The notes under the pieces: generated by a model
Told to the model about the DNA's origin: nothing
Databases searched by the model: none
Seen by the model: the letters and a program-made list of their open reading frames with translations, nothing else
Shown: in pieces, positions 1-6,210 of the stretch
How positions within the stretch are numbered: the stretch's first letter is position 1
Layout of the letters: every line of letters starts with the position of its first letter
Made by a program: the position numbers and the translations under genes
Source of the DNA: an uncultured Eubacteriales bacterium
GTDB lineage: Bacteria; Bacillota; Clostridia; Oscillospirales; Acutalibacteraceae
Assembly: GCA_934465125.1 (NCBI GenBank)
Contig: CAKSKO010000046.1
Location: forward strand, 1 to 8,129
Length of the DNA stretch: 8,129 bases
Direction of reading: 5' to 3'

Positions 1-1019
1 GGATTACAAAGAAGTTTAAATTCGATTCCCTCTTCTTTTGCATGGTGAATTTCTTCATTTCTCGCCGGCATCTCTTCTTCAGATCGGCGGTAAATAATAT
101 AAACGTGCTCTGCGCCGAGACGTTTCGCGCAGCGCGCAGCATCCATTGCAACATTTCCTCCACCGACAACCGCTACATTTTTTGGCTTTAAAATCGGCGT
201 ATCATATTGTGGGAGATATGCTTTCATTAAATTGATTCTAGTTAGAAATTCATTTGCAGAATAAACCCCCACTAAGCCTTCTCCTTGAATATTCATAAAA
301 CTCGGAAGACCGGCGCCAGTTCCGATATAAAGCGCTTCATAGCCCATTTCAAACAGTTCATCGACAGACAGAACCTTTCCGATTACCATATTGGTCTCGA
401 TCTTGACACCCATCTTTTGTAGCTCATTGATCTCTTTTTCAACAATTTTCTTCGGAAGTCGGAACTCAGGAATACCATACATCAAAACGCCACCCGCAAC
501 ATGAAACGCCTCATAAATAGTGACATCATATCCAAGCTTTGCTAGATCTCCCGCGCAGGTAAGGCCAGAAGGACCAGAACCAAGCACTGCAACTTTATGC
601 CCGTTTAACTGCGGTAATTCTATTTTTTTCTCGCAATGTTTCATAAACCAGTCGGCAACATACCGTTCCAGACGCCCAATTCCAACCGATTCGCCTTTGA
701 TTCCTCTGACGCATTTCGCTTCACACTGGCTTTCCTGCGGGCAAACACGTCCGCAAACAGCGGGCAAAGAGTTAGTAGATGTGATGGTTTCATACGCTTT
801 CTCAAGTTCTCCCTTGCAAATAAGCGAGATAAATTCCGGAATCGGTACTCCAACAGGACATCCCGAAACGCAGGGGCGTGTTTTGCAAGTTAAGCATCTT
901 GCTGCCTCTTCCCTTGCCATCTCGTCGCTGTATCCAATCGCGACTTCTTCAAAATTCTTATTTCTAATCTCCGGTTTTTGTTCCGGCATCGCTGTTTTTT
1001 CCATCTTTTTATTTACCAT
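1..1019 (-). CDS. NfnB / GltD-like NAD(P)H flavoprotein oxidoreductase, large subunit (3' end outside window)
   Basis: This is the N-terminal ~339 residues of an FAD-dependent pyridine-nucleotide oxidoreductase of the glutamate-synthase-small-subunit family; the C-terminus lies beyond base 1. The frame starts at ATG 1017-1019 with a GGAGGG ribosome binding site at 1028-1033, 8 bases upstream, and overlaps the end of the preceding gene by 11 bases. Visible features are an N-terminal [4Fe-4S] cysteine set (C42, C45, C50, C54 in CLTCKTRPCVSGCP, plus C89, C93, C99, C103 in CGRVCPQESQCEAKC), an FAD-binding GSGPSGL at about 147-153, and a second Rossmann motif VVGGGNVAMDAAR near residue 290 for NAD(P)H. 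Paired with the upstream NfnA-like subunit it is best read as NfnB, the subunit holding the bifurcating FAD, two [4Fe-4S] clusters and the NADPH site. General databases often call it gltA/gltD or sulfide dehydrogenase subunit alpha. True glutamate synthase is less likely because no large subunit is in view. Family confidence is high; assignment to NfnB specifically is inference. Confidence 0.9.
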   Translation of the reverse strand, partial: MVNKKMEKTAMPEQKPEIRNKNFEEVAIGYSDEMAREEAARCLTCKTRPCVSGCPVGVPIPEFISLICKGELEKAYETITSTNSLPAVCGRVCPQESQCEAKCVRGIKGESVGIGRLERYVADWFMKHCEKKIELPQLNGHKVAVLGSGPSGLTCAGDLAKLGYDVTIYEAFHVAGGVLMYGIPEFRLPKKIVEKEINELQKMGVKIETNMVIGKVLSVDELFEMGYEALYIGTGAGLPSFMNIQGEGLVGVYSANEFLTRINLMKAYLPQYDTPILKPKNVAVVGGGNVAMDAARCAKRLGAEHVYIIYRRSEEEMPARNEEIHHAKEEGIEFKLLCN

Positions 1020-1860
1020 GATCGATTCCCTCCATCAACCGGCAGTGATACTCTCTAGCTGCGCTTTGTTCTTCTTTTTTATAAACAGAAAGCCGTTTTA
1101 TCGCTTCCTCAAAATCCACTTCATGCCCGTCAAAATCAGGACCGTCTACACAAGCAAATTTTGTCTTTCCTCCAACAGTCAACCGACAGCCGCCGCACAT
1201 TCCTGTTCCATCGATCATAATTGGGTTCATACTAACCATCGTTTTAATTCCATACTGTTTTGTCAGCTCACAAACCGCACGCATCATCGGAAGCGGACCG
1301 ATCGCAACAACAAAATCGTACCCCGCTCCATTTTCAATTTGTTCCTTTAACGCATTTGTAACAAACCCCTTATTTCCATTCGATCCATCATCCGTCATGA
1401 TAAACAGGTGATCCGATACTTTCTCCATCTCATCTTCGAGAATAACCAGATCTTTTGTACGAAATCCTGCAATGACGTCCACAGTTGTCCCCATCTCATG
1501 AAGAGCTTTCGCCTGGGGGTAGGCAATCGCACATCCTGCACCGCCTCCTATCACCGCTACTTTTTGATACCCTTCAAGCTCCGATGCTTTCCCGAGCGGT
1601 CCGATAAAATCTAAAATGGAATCGCCCTGCTGTAAACTGTTTAATAGCATAGTTGTTTTTCCAACAACTTGATAAATAATCGTAACGGTTCCGTTCTCAC
1701 GATCATAATCTGCAATCGTAAGCGGAATTCTTTCCCCCGTCTCATTGACACGTAAAATAATGAACTGCCCTGCCAATGCCTTTTTTGCAACGAACGGCGC
1801 CTCGACCACCATTTTTGTCATCGAGGAATTCAGTTCAGTTTTTTCTATGATACGAAACAT
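1009..1860 (-). CDS. NfnA-like FAD/NAD-binding oxidoreductase subunit with [2Fe-2S] cluster (sulfide/dihydroorotate dehydrogenase-like)
   Basis: A 283-residue protein of the ferredoxin-NADP reductase / PyrK-like family. RIPLTI at 44-49 is the flavin-binding motif of the beta-barrel domain. GGGAGCA at 105-111 begins the NAD-binding Rossmann domain. The C-terminal DGTGMCGGC region (D217, C222, C225) followed by C237 in KFACVDGP is the [2Fe-2S] motif typical of NfnA, where one Asp and three Cys are the known ligands. The FDGHEVDFEEA segment after it is also typical. In NfnAB this subunit takes NADH electrons and passes them to the bifurcating FAD of NfnB. The start at 1860 is supported by a GGAGAAGGA ribosome binding site at 1870-1878, 9 bases upstream. 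The gene is the first of a two-gene operon driven by the promoter at 1944-1972, with its stop inside the start region of the nfnB-like gene. A stand-alone PyrK-like role is the alternative, but the partner gene argues against it. Confidence 0.92.
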   Translation of the reverse strand: MFRIIEKTELNSSMTKMVVEAPFVAKKALAGQFIILRVNETGERIPLTIADYDRENGTVTIIYQVVGKTTMLLNSLQQGDSILDFIGPLGKASELEGYQKVAVIGGGAGCAIAYPQAKALHEMGTTVDVIAGFRTKDLVILEDEMEKVSDHLFIMTDDGSNGNKGFVTNALKEQIENGAGYDFVVAIGPLPMMRAVCELTKQYGIKTMVSMNPIMIDGTGMCGGCRLTVGGKTKFACVDGPDFDGHEVDFEEAIKRLSVYKKEEQSAAREYHCRLMEGIDHGK

Positions 1861-1919
1861 AAAAGCACATCCTTCTCCACAATACGCTGTATGTTCTCTA
1901 AAAACAGCAGCTTCTTCTC

Positions 1920-1948
1920 ATAATAAAATACAAGTATTGTTTTATTAT
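1920..1948. promoter_or_regulatory. Inverted repeat over the nfn promoter -10 and start site (possible operator)
   Basis: The arms ATAATAAAA (1920-1928) and TTTTATTAT (1940-1948) are perfect 9-base complements around an 11-base centre that itself contains ATAC-AA-GTAT. The repeat covers the -10 hexamer and the predicted start, where a repressor would block RNA polymerase. It does not clearly match the Rex redox-sensor consensus. The DNA is very AT-rich, so a chance repeat is possible. Confidence 0.35.
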
Positions 1949-1972
1949 ATAGAAAAATCTCTTTCTTTTCAA
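1944..1972 (-). promoter_or_regulatory. SigA-type promoter of the nfnA-nfnB-like operon
   Basis: On the minus strand a -35 box TTGAAA (1967-1972) is separated by exactly 17 bases from a perfect -10 box TATAAT (1944-1949). Transcription would begin near 1937, giving a leader of about 75 bases before the nfnA-like ATG at 1860. It lies just after the spoIVA terminator, so it starts an independent unit of vegetative type. The match to consensus is the evidence; no start site is measured. Confidence 0.82.
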
Positions 1973-2019
1973 CAAAAACAAACCAGCTTTACATAAATTA
2001 CATAAAGCTGGTTTGTTTT
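1965..2019 (-). terminator. Rho-independent terminator after spoIVA
   Basis: A perfect 17-bp stem is formed by 1975-1991 and 2003-2019 with an 11-base loop. In the minus direction it follows the spoIVA stop by about 25 bases and runs into a T-rich stretch (TTTTGTTG). The stem contains AAAACAAACCAGCTTTA and its exact complement. It separates the sporulation genes from the nfn operon. T residues at both stem ends could let it act in both directions, but no convincing plus-strand gene enters it. Confidence 0.85.
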
Positions 2020-2044
2020 CATTTTACTTATCTGTCTTTATTTA

Positions 2045-3523
2045 CTATAAAAGAATACAAATGAGTCCATTGCATCCATCATTGATAATCCGTTCCACAG
2101 TTTCTGTGATTTTTCCTCTGGCGTCAACCGGCATTCTGCTGAGCTTATTATGCAATCCCTCGTTTACAAGCTCATGAAGCGATTTTCCAAAGATATTCGA
2201 TTCCCAGATTTTCGCTGGATTTTCTTCAAACTCGTTTAACAAATACATCACAAGATCCTCCGACTGCTGCTCGGAACCGACAATTGGCGTAATTTCCGTC
2301 GTGATCTTTGTTTTCATCATATGAACAGATGGTGCACCGGCTTTCAGCCTGATTCCATACTTTCCACCCTGCTTGATGATTTCTGGTTCATCTAAGGTTA
2401 GTTCTTCTATCGAAGGCATCACAATTCCATACCCTGTTTCTTGTACATCATCGTATGCTGCCTGGATTTTCTCATATTTCTTTTTCATTGCAGAAAGCTC
2501 CAACATGCAATCGAGCAACCCTCCTTCATCCTCAATCAAAAGTCCTGTTTTTTCACCAAGAACCTTATAAAAAAGATCCTGATTTAACCGGATGCAAAGT
2601 CTCGCACGGCCTTTTCCAAGATCGAGCGACGCCGCCTGCGCGTTTGTTACATATTGGCATTCTAAGACGCTGTCTGTGATATTCTGCACCTCGCGGATCT
2701 TAGAAACCTGTTTTGCCGAATTTTGAATTACAGAATAAACCTCAGAACGCAGCCAATGATCCTTCTCGAGTGAAGAAACCCAGCGTGGCATATCGATTTT
2801 AATTTCTTTTACGGGAAACTGGAACAAAATCTGTGCTAAAATCCTCTTGATTTCGTTCTCATCGAGTTCCATACAGTTGACTGGCACAACAGGAACCTGG
2901 TATTTTCGGCTCAATTCCGAAGCCAAATTCTGTGTCTCTTTTGCCGCAGGACTAATGCTGTTGAGCAATACAACAAACGGTTTATTGATTTCTTTTAACT
3001 CATCGATCACGCGCTCTTCTGCTTCCTCATATTCATCGCGCGAAATATCGCTGATCGAACCGTCTGTTGTAACAACCAATCCGATCGTAGAATGGTCTGT
3101 AATCACCTTTTTGGTTCCCATTTCGGCCGCCATATTGAATGGAATAGCCTCTTCGAACCAAGGTGTTTGCACCATGCGCGGCATTTCATTTTCGATATAC
3201 CCAAGTGCACTCGGCACAATATATCCAACACAATCAATCATTCTAACTTTAAAGTTTGCATTGGAGCCGATTGTAACCTCAACTGCATCCTCCGGAATGA
3301 ACTTGGGTTCTGTTGTCATAATGGTCCTTCCCGCAGCGGATTGCGGAAGTTCATCGACTGCACGCTCCTTTTGAAAAGAGCTTTCGATATTTGGGATGAC
3401 CAACGTATCCATAAATCGTTTGATAAAGGTAGATTTCCCAGTTCTAACAGGGCCTACAACGCCGATATAAATATCCCCGTTGGTCCTCTGAGAAATATCC
3501 TGATAAATGTTTCTTTCTTCCAT
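2045..3523 (-). CDS. spoIVA: SpoIVA, stage IV sporulation ATPase and coat basement-layer polymer
   Basis: At 492 residues this has, as I recall it, the same length as Bacillus subtilis SpoIVA. SpoIVA is made in the mother cell, binds and hydrolyses ATP and polymerises irreversibly on the forespore outer membrane, forming the platform for the spore coat and cortex. The N-terminal TRAFAC-type NTPase domain shows the Walker A motif GPVRTGKST at 24-32 (K30), sensor threonines T70 and T71 in TIMTTEPKF, and the Walker B aspartate D97 in IDCVGY, at the positions I recall for the characterised Bacillus protein. The middle and C-terminal domains end in GLICILL, a hydrophobic tail typical of the family. 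The start has a GGGGAGG ribosome binding site at 3528-3534, close to the ATG. It lies 57 bases after sipL with no strong terminator between, so the two are probably co-transcribed, and it is followed by a strong terminator. Confidence 0.97.
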   Translation of the reverse strand: MEERNIYQDISQRTNGDIYIGVVGPVRTGKSTFIKRFMDTLVIPNIESSFQKERAVDELPQSAAGRTIMTTEPKFIPEDAVEVTIGSNANFKVRMIDCVGYIVPSALGYIENEMPRMVQTPWFEEAIPFNMAAEMGTKKVITDHSTIGLVVTTDGSISDISRDEYEEAEERVIDELKEINKPFVVLLNSISPAAKETQNLASELSRKYQVPVVPVNCMELDENEIKRILAQILFQFPVKEIKIDMPRWVSSLEKDHWLRSEVYSVIQNSAKQVSKIREVQNITDSVLECQYVTNAQAASLDLGKGRARLCIRLNQDLFYKVLGEKTGLLIEDEGGLLDCMLELSAMKKKYEKIQAAYDDVQETGYGIVMPSIEELTLDEPEIIKQGGKYGIRLKAGAPSVHMMKTKITTEITPIVGSEQQSEDLVMYLLNEFEENPAKIWESNIFGKSLHELVNEGLHNKLSRMPVDARGKITETVERIINDGCNGLICILL

Positions 3524-3580
3524 TTTACCTCCCCCTCAGGCAGCGCATGAAATTTAATTTGATTTTATATAATAAACCGA

Positions 3581-5119
3581 TCACATCGGAATCAAAAGCA
3601 TTTCCCTACCCACTAAAACATCATCCGATAAATCGTTTTCGATCTTAATCGCTTCCACCGAGGTACAATACTTTCTGGCGATATCCCAAATGCTTTCTCC
3701 TTTATCCGCATAATAAATTGTTAGTGCTGCTTCTTTATCTCTAGCTTTGGGCCGTTCTTCATCTGCTGTAATCTCTGTGATCGCCTTATAACTATTTTTT
3801 GTATAAACAGCGGCCGTCAAGTTGATTTCTGTTTTTACTTCAACAGAATCAGATCCTGCGATTCGGTACGTTATCGCAGCCAAACAAAAATTTGCTTTAC
3901 ATACAATGTCTTGTTCTTTATTTGACCAATCATGGGCATACTCAAAGTCGATCATTCTTTCAGAATAAAATGGCGTTTCATCCTGATCGAGCGCTAGCAT
4001 GCAAATATTCAGCTTGCCTGTAAAGAGGATTTGGCCGCCTTCTCTTTTCGCTGATACAGACGACATCTCATTCCAGATATCAATGATCTTCGAGATATTT
4101 TTATCCGAAAGTTCTACCATATTTTTATCCACATATGTATCTGTTACCACCTCGAGTAGTCTTTCAACATCGGTCTGCTTATGAGAAAGATTTAACTCGT
4201 ATTGCGTAGAATAAGCATCTGTGACCAGCTCAATCTCTTGCTCTTCATATGCGATAACTGTTGCAGAAATTTTAATATCCGCATTAAGAAGATTATTTTC
4301 ATCTGCACCGTCTGAACGAATCTGTACTTCTTGATTCATCACATCGAGATCAACGTCGCAAATGCAGTTGTCATCAATTCCGACAATATCAAGGATTTGG
4401 CTGATCGGAACCGAATATTCCATCGTCTCCAGATTACTTTCATCAATATCACTCAAATAGAGAACCCTAATAATCGCTTCCCCTTTTAGGATTAATTTAT
4501 TTGCGATTGTTTTATAATCGTGTATTAATGCGGCGACATCTGTTCGGATAATCGATTCTATTTGAGGTTTTCCCTGTCCGATTTCTAAACCCTCACTGAT
4601 GGAAAACTGCTGCTGTCCGAGTGCGATAAGATTGCTAGCTTTTGTCTTTTTTTTCTTTTGTTGAATATCGCTTCCTTCAACCTCTGTAACGATTTCCTGG
4701 TTTGATTTTCCTACCACCCTTGCGCATAAAGAAAATGCCCCGTGAATATCAAGTCGCCTCTGACTGACCGCCCGGCAATTTACATATTCTACCTTTACTC
4801 TTGTTGTGGCAACAGCATCCTCCGCAACAGACTTTAATTGAAATGAGCAGGAAAACGGCATCGAATGCTCAAAACATCTTATTTTATTCTGTACCGAATC
4901 AACATATAACAATCTGATGATTGCCGAACCATCTACATCAAGCCGATCTGCTGAAATATTTTTCATTGTAATTTGCGGACAAACCTGACATTTTAAAATA
5001 CGCTGAATGTCTGGACAATAATCCGGTAAGCTAAAATCCAGATCGACTGGCTGTTCCTGGCATCCGTCAAATATGACTTCACCGACAGTCAGAGTCCCCT
5101 TGTTCATACTATAATCCAT
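3581..5119 (-). CDS. sipL: SipL-type SpoIVA-interacting protein: SPOCS (DUF3794) repeats plus C-terminal LysM
   Basis: A 512-residue spore morphogenetic protein. It carries an N-terminal SPOCS/DUF3794 domain (about 30-117) with the hallmark LPDYCPDIQRIL, a second (about 187-270), a weaker third (about 350-430), and a C-terminal LysM domain (about 467-511, YYADKGESIWDIARKY to LLIPM). This is the layout of Clostridioides difficile SipL, whose LysM binds SpoIVA; Bacillus uses SpoVID instead. A polybasic KKKKTK linker (155-160) separates the first two SPOCS domains. The start is set at ATG 5117-5119: GGAGAG at 5129-5134 lies 9 bases upstream, and the protein then begins MDYSMNKGTL, close to the expected domain start. 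The open frame continues 22 codons upstream to a TTG at 5183-5185, but that codon lies in the terminator U-tract and overlaps the SigE-like promoter, so it is rejected. The family is certain; SipL rather than a general DUF3794 protein is supported by the LysM and adjacent spoIVA. Confidence 0.9.
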   Translation of the reverse strand: MDYSMNKGTLTVGEVIFDGCQEQPVDLDFSLPDYCPDIQRILKCQVCPQITMKNISADRLDVDGSAIIRLLYVDSVQNKIRCFEHSMPFSCSFQLKSVAEDAVATTRVKVEYVNCRAVSQRRLDIHGAFSLCARVVGKSNQEIVTEVEGSDIQQKKKKTKASNLIALGQQQFSISEGLEIGQGKPQIESIIRTDVAALIHDYKTIANKLILKGEAIIRVLYLSDIDESNLETMEYSVPISQILDIVGIDDNCICDVDLDVMNQEVQIRSDGADENNLLNADIKISATVIAYEEQEIELVTDAYSTQYELNLSHKQTDVERLLEVVTDTYVDKNMVELSDKNISKIIDIWNEMSSVSAKREGGQILFTGKLNICMLALDQDETPFYSERMIDFEYAHDWSNKEQDIVCKANFCLAAITYRIAGSDSVEVKTEINLTAAVYTKNSYKAITEITADEERPKARDKEAALTIYYADKGESIWDIARKYCTSVEAIKIENDLSDDVLVGREMLLIPM

Positions 5120-5154
5120 AAAGGTAATCTCTCCTTTTTCCGTTTCTATTTCCA

Positions 5155-5183
5155 TTTGTATTCTCATCCTGTCCCATTTATGC
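5155..5183 (-). promoter_or_regulatory. SigE-like (mother-cell) promoter of sipL-spoIVA
   Basis: On the minus strand a -35-like GCATAAA (5177-5183) is followed after 14 bases by a -10-like AATACAAA (5155-5162). Counted as in Bacillus SigE promoters this is ATA, 16 bases, then a box matching CATACAAT at six central positions. The start near 5148 would leave a leader of about 29 bases with the ribosome binding site correctly placed. The promoter begins directly after the terminator U-tract. Mother-cell expression fits SipL and SpoIVA. The assignment is by motif only. Confidence 0.6.
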
Positions 5184-5213
5184 AAAAAAATATCGGCTGC
5201 AATGCAGCCGATA
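5184..5213 (-). terminator. Rho-independent terminator after spoVM
   Basis: TATCGGCTGC (5191-5200) and GCAGCCGATA (5204-5213) form a perfect 10-bp GC-rich stem with a 3-base loop. In the minus direction the stem is followed by seven T residues (5184-5190). It begins about 10 bases after the spoVM stop, so it ends transcripts from the small-protein/spoVM unit and any read-through from prkC-rsgA-thiN. Confidence 0.9.
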
Positions 5214-5223
5214 GGAAAAATTT

Positions 5224-5307
5224 TTATATTTCCTCTTTTTTAATATGAAACATCCTTCTTAAAAAGAACCCTAACAGCTTTGGACTTTTTACAACGACGA
5301 CCTTCAT
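5224..5307 (-). CDS. spoVM: SpoVM, amphipathic membrane-anchor peptide of the spore coat
   Basis: A 27-codon gene, ATG at 5305-5307, TAA at 5224-5226. The peptide begins MKVVVVKSPKLLGFF and ends in a charged RRMFHIKKEEI region. It matches SpoVM, a 26-residue peptide in Bacillus (MKFYTIKLPKFLGG...), at M1, K2, K7, P9, K10, L12, G13, R17 and M19. P9 is the conserved proline needed for specific localisation. SpoVM lies as an amphipathic helix in the forespore outer membrane, senses its positive curvature and recruits SpoIVA. A GGAGG ribosome binding site (5316-5320) sits 8 bases upstream. Its position after thiN matches the Bacillus locus (thiN-spoVM) and supports the call independently. It follows the 47-codon gene by 19 bases and is followed at once by a terminator. 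Confidence 0.93.
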   Translation of the reverse strand: MKVVVVKSPKLLGFFLRRMFHIKKEEI

Positions 5308-5326
5308 GTAAAAAACCTCCAGTAGA

Positions 5327-5470
5327 TTAACATTTCATCAATGCAATTGCCAATACAATCAAGACAATAGCAATTACCGTTATGACAAATCGATCTGGAC
5401 AAAAAAATGAAATTGTCAGTCCCAGTCCAAAAACAAGTGCGAGTTTCCCCTGTTGACGATAGCAGCACAT
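5327..5470 (-). CDS. Small hydrophobic (likely membrane) protein of unknown function upstream of spoVM
   Basis: A 47-codon frame from ATG 5468-5470 to TAA 5327-5329. It begins MCCYRQQGKLALVFGLGL, has a CPDRF turn at 24-28, and then a strongly hydrophobic FVITVIAIVLIVLAIALM at 28-45 before a terminal Lys-Cys. The layout suggests two membrane-embedded segments joined by the CPDRF turn, a basic N-terminal patch (R5, K9) and cysteines at both ends. GGCGGTGA, one mismatch from an extended Shine-Dalgarno, sits about 8 bases upstream of the ATG. The gene ends 19 bases before spoVM, so the two are almost certainly co-transcribed and the product may be a sporulation membrane protein. It resembles in general form short CP-motif membrane proteins I recall from Clostridia, but I cannot name a family. 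A 73-codon frame on the same strand (5304-5525) overlaps it but looks like an unstructured shadow. Confidence 0.72.
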   Translation of the reverse strand: MCCYRQQGKLALVFGLGLTISFFCPDRFVITVIAIVLIVLAIALMKC

Positions 5471-5533
5471 ATGTTATTTCACCGCCAATGCTCCTAAGTA
5501 ATGACAAGAAACAAAACAATTTCAAGTCTTACT

Positions 5534-5561
5534 ACAGTATATACAAAAAAGTAAAATATGT
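5534..5561 (-). promoter_or_regulatory. Possible SigE-like promoter for the small membrane protein and spoVM
   Basis: On the minus strand ACATATT (5555-5561) is one base off the SigE -35 consensus and is followed after 13 bases by TATACTGT (5534-5541), which keeps the ATAC core of the -10. The spacing is about one base shorter than usual. The -35 begins right after the thiN stop. TATACT could also be a SigA -10, but no TTGACA-like box lies 17 bases upstream. Tentative. Confidence 0.35.
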
Positions 5562-5562
5562 G

Positions 5563-6210
5563 TTACTCTCTAACTAAAATTGCAAGTACAAGACCTTTAT
5601 GGATAAATAATTCCACCTTCTCTGCTAACAGTCGGTTACTAACCCCCATCGGTCCTTCCCGCCCATCGATAAAAAGAGTTGTTCCTTTCAGGGGATACAA
5701 AAGGTGCTCACAGCTAACCGTACAAGAAAAAGATCCAAATGGAAACAGAGAAATAGTTTGTCCTATTTCTCCCAGAATTGTATGCGCTCCAGCCGATAAC
5801 ACGGATATCTCATGCTGTTCATCAAGCAAAATCCCCCTACATCCTTTTTTTGTAAGATACCCTAAAATAGAAAAATTCGCAACAGTATGATCAAGCCGTC
5901 CACCGATCCCACCTAAAAGAATAAATTCAGTAAACCCTCTTTTGATCCCTTCTTTTACCGCACACATCATATCGGTATCATCCTTATCAGAAGAAAAGGT
6001 AAGGGTTTCAATATTATTGGGAAGCTTTTTTTGAAAAGAATCGAAATCTCCAATCAACAAATCAGGTATAATCCCCATTTTTTGCGCTATCAATAGCCCT
6101 CCGTCCGCACAAATAACAAAATCATCCGCTGTAATTTTTCTAAAAGCTACCTGCGCATTCTGAAGCGGAGCTGCACCCAATATCACACATCGCCTCATTT
6201 TCTCTCCCAT
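5563..6210 (-). CDS. thiN: Thiamine pyrophosphokinase
   Basis: A 215-residue enzyme that transfers pyrophosphate from ATP to thiamine, making thiamine pyrophosphate in the cytosol. Family motifs are in order: CADGG (34-38), the metal-binding IGDFDSF (53-59), DKDDTD (74-79), GGIGGRLDHT (100-109) and the C-terminal GVSNRL in the substrate-binding beta domain. Length is normal. Two starts are possible. ATG 6208-6210 has AGGAG 8 bases upstream, inside the end of rsgA. ATG 6196-6198 forms an ATGA overlap with the rsgA stop, is preceded by GGGAG and gives MRRCVILGAAPL, which fits the family N-terminus well (211 residues). Either way the gene overlaps rsgA and should be translationally coupled to it. 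In Bacillus thiN also follows cpgA and precedes spoVM, but with rpe in between. Confidence 0.95.
   Translation of the reverse strand: MGEKMRRCVILGAAPLQNAQVAFRKITADDFVICADGGLLIAQKMGIIPDLLIGDFDSFQKKLPNNIETLTFSSDKDDTDMMCAVKEGIKRGFTEFILLGGIGGRLDHTVANFSILGYLTKKGCRGILLDEQHEISVLSAGAHTILGEIGQTISLFPFGSFSCTVSCEHLLYPLKGTTLFIDGREGPMGVSNRLLAEKVELFIHKGLVLAILVRE

Noticed and set aside
520..1350. Plus-strand open frame of 276 codons
   Set aside because: It lies opposite the well-supported nfnA/nfnB-like genes, has no recognisable domain or ribosome binding site, and its composition is that of an antisense shadow.
2847..3550. Plus-strand frames of 175 and 152 codons opposite spoIVA
   Set aside because: They mirror the conserved SpoIVA ATPase region and show Ser/Ile-rich or mixed composition without motifs.
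3542..3570. SigE-like promoter directly before spoIVA (ATA, 16 bases, CATGCGCT)
   Set aside because: Only five of eight -10 positions match and the start would fall on the ribosome binding site with a leader of about 12 bases; co-transcription with sipL is simpler.
3577..3589. Small hairpin CCGAT-GTG-ATCGG over the sipL stop as a terminator
   Set aside because: Only 5 bp of stem and a broken T-run (TTTATTATAT) follow it; too weak, and spoIVA begins just downstream.
5120..5185. TTG-initiated 22-residue N-terminal extension of SipL
   Set aside because: The TTG is in the U-tract of the spoVM terminator and no ribosome binding site precedes it; the charged extension is not expected in the family.
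5304..5525. Minus-strand 73-codon frame overlapping the small membrane protein and the spoVM start
   Set aside because: It has no good ribosome binding site, runs into the spoVM start codon and lacks coherent hydrophobic or domain structure; the alternative frame (5327-5470) is better in all respects.
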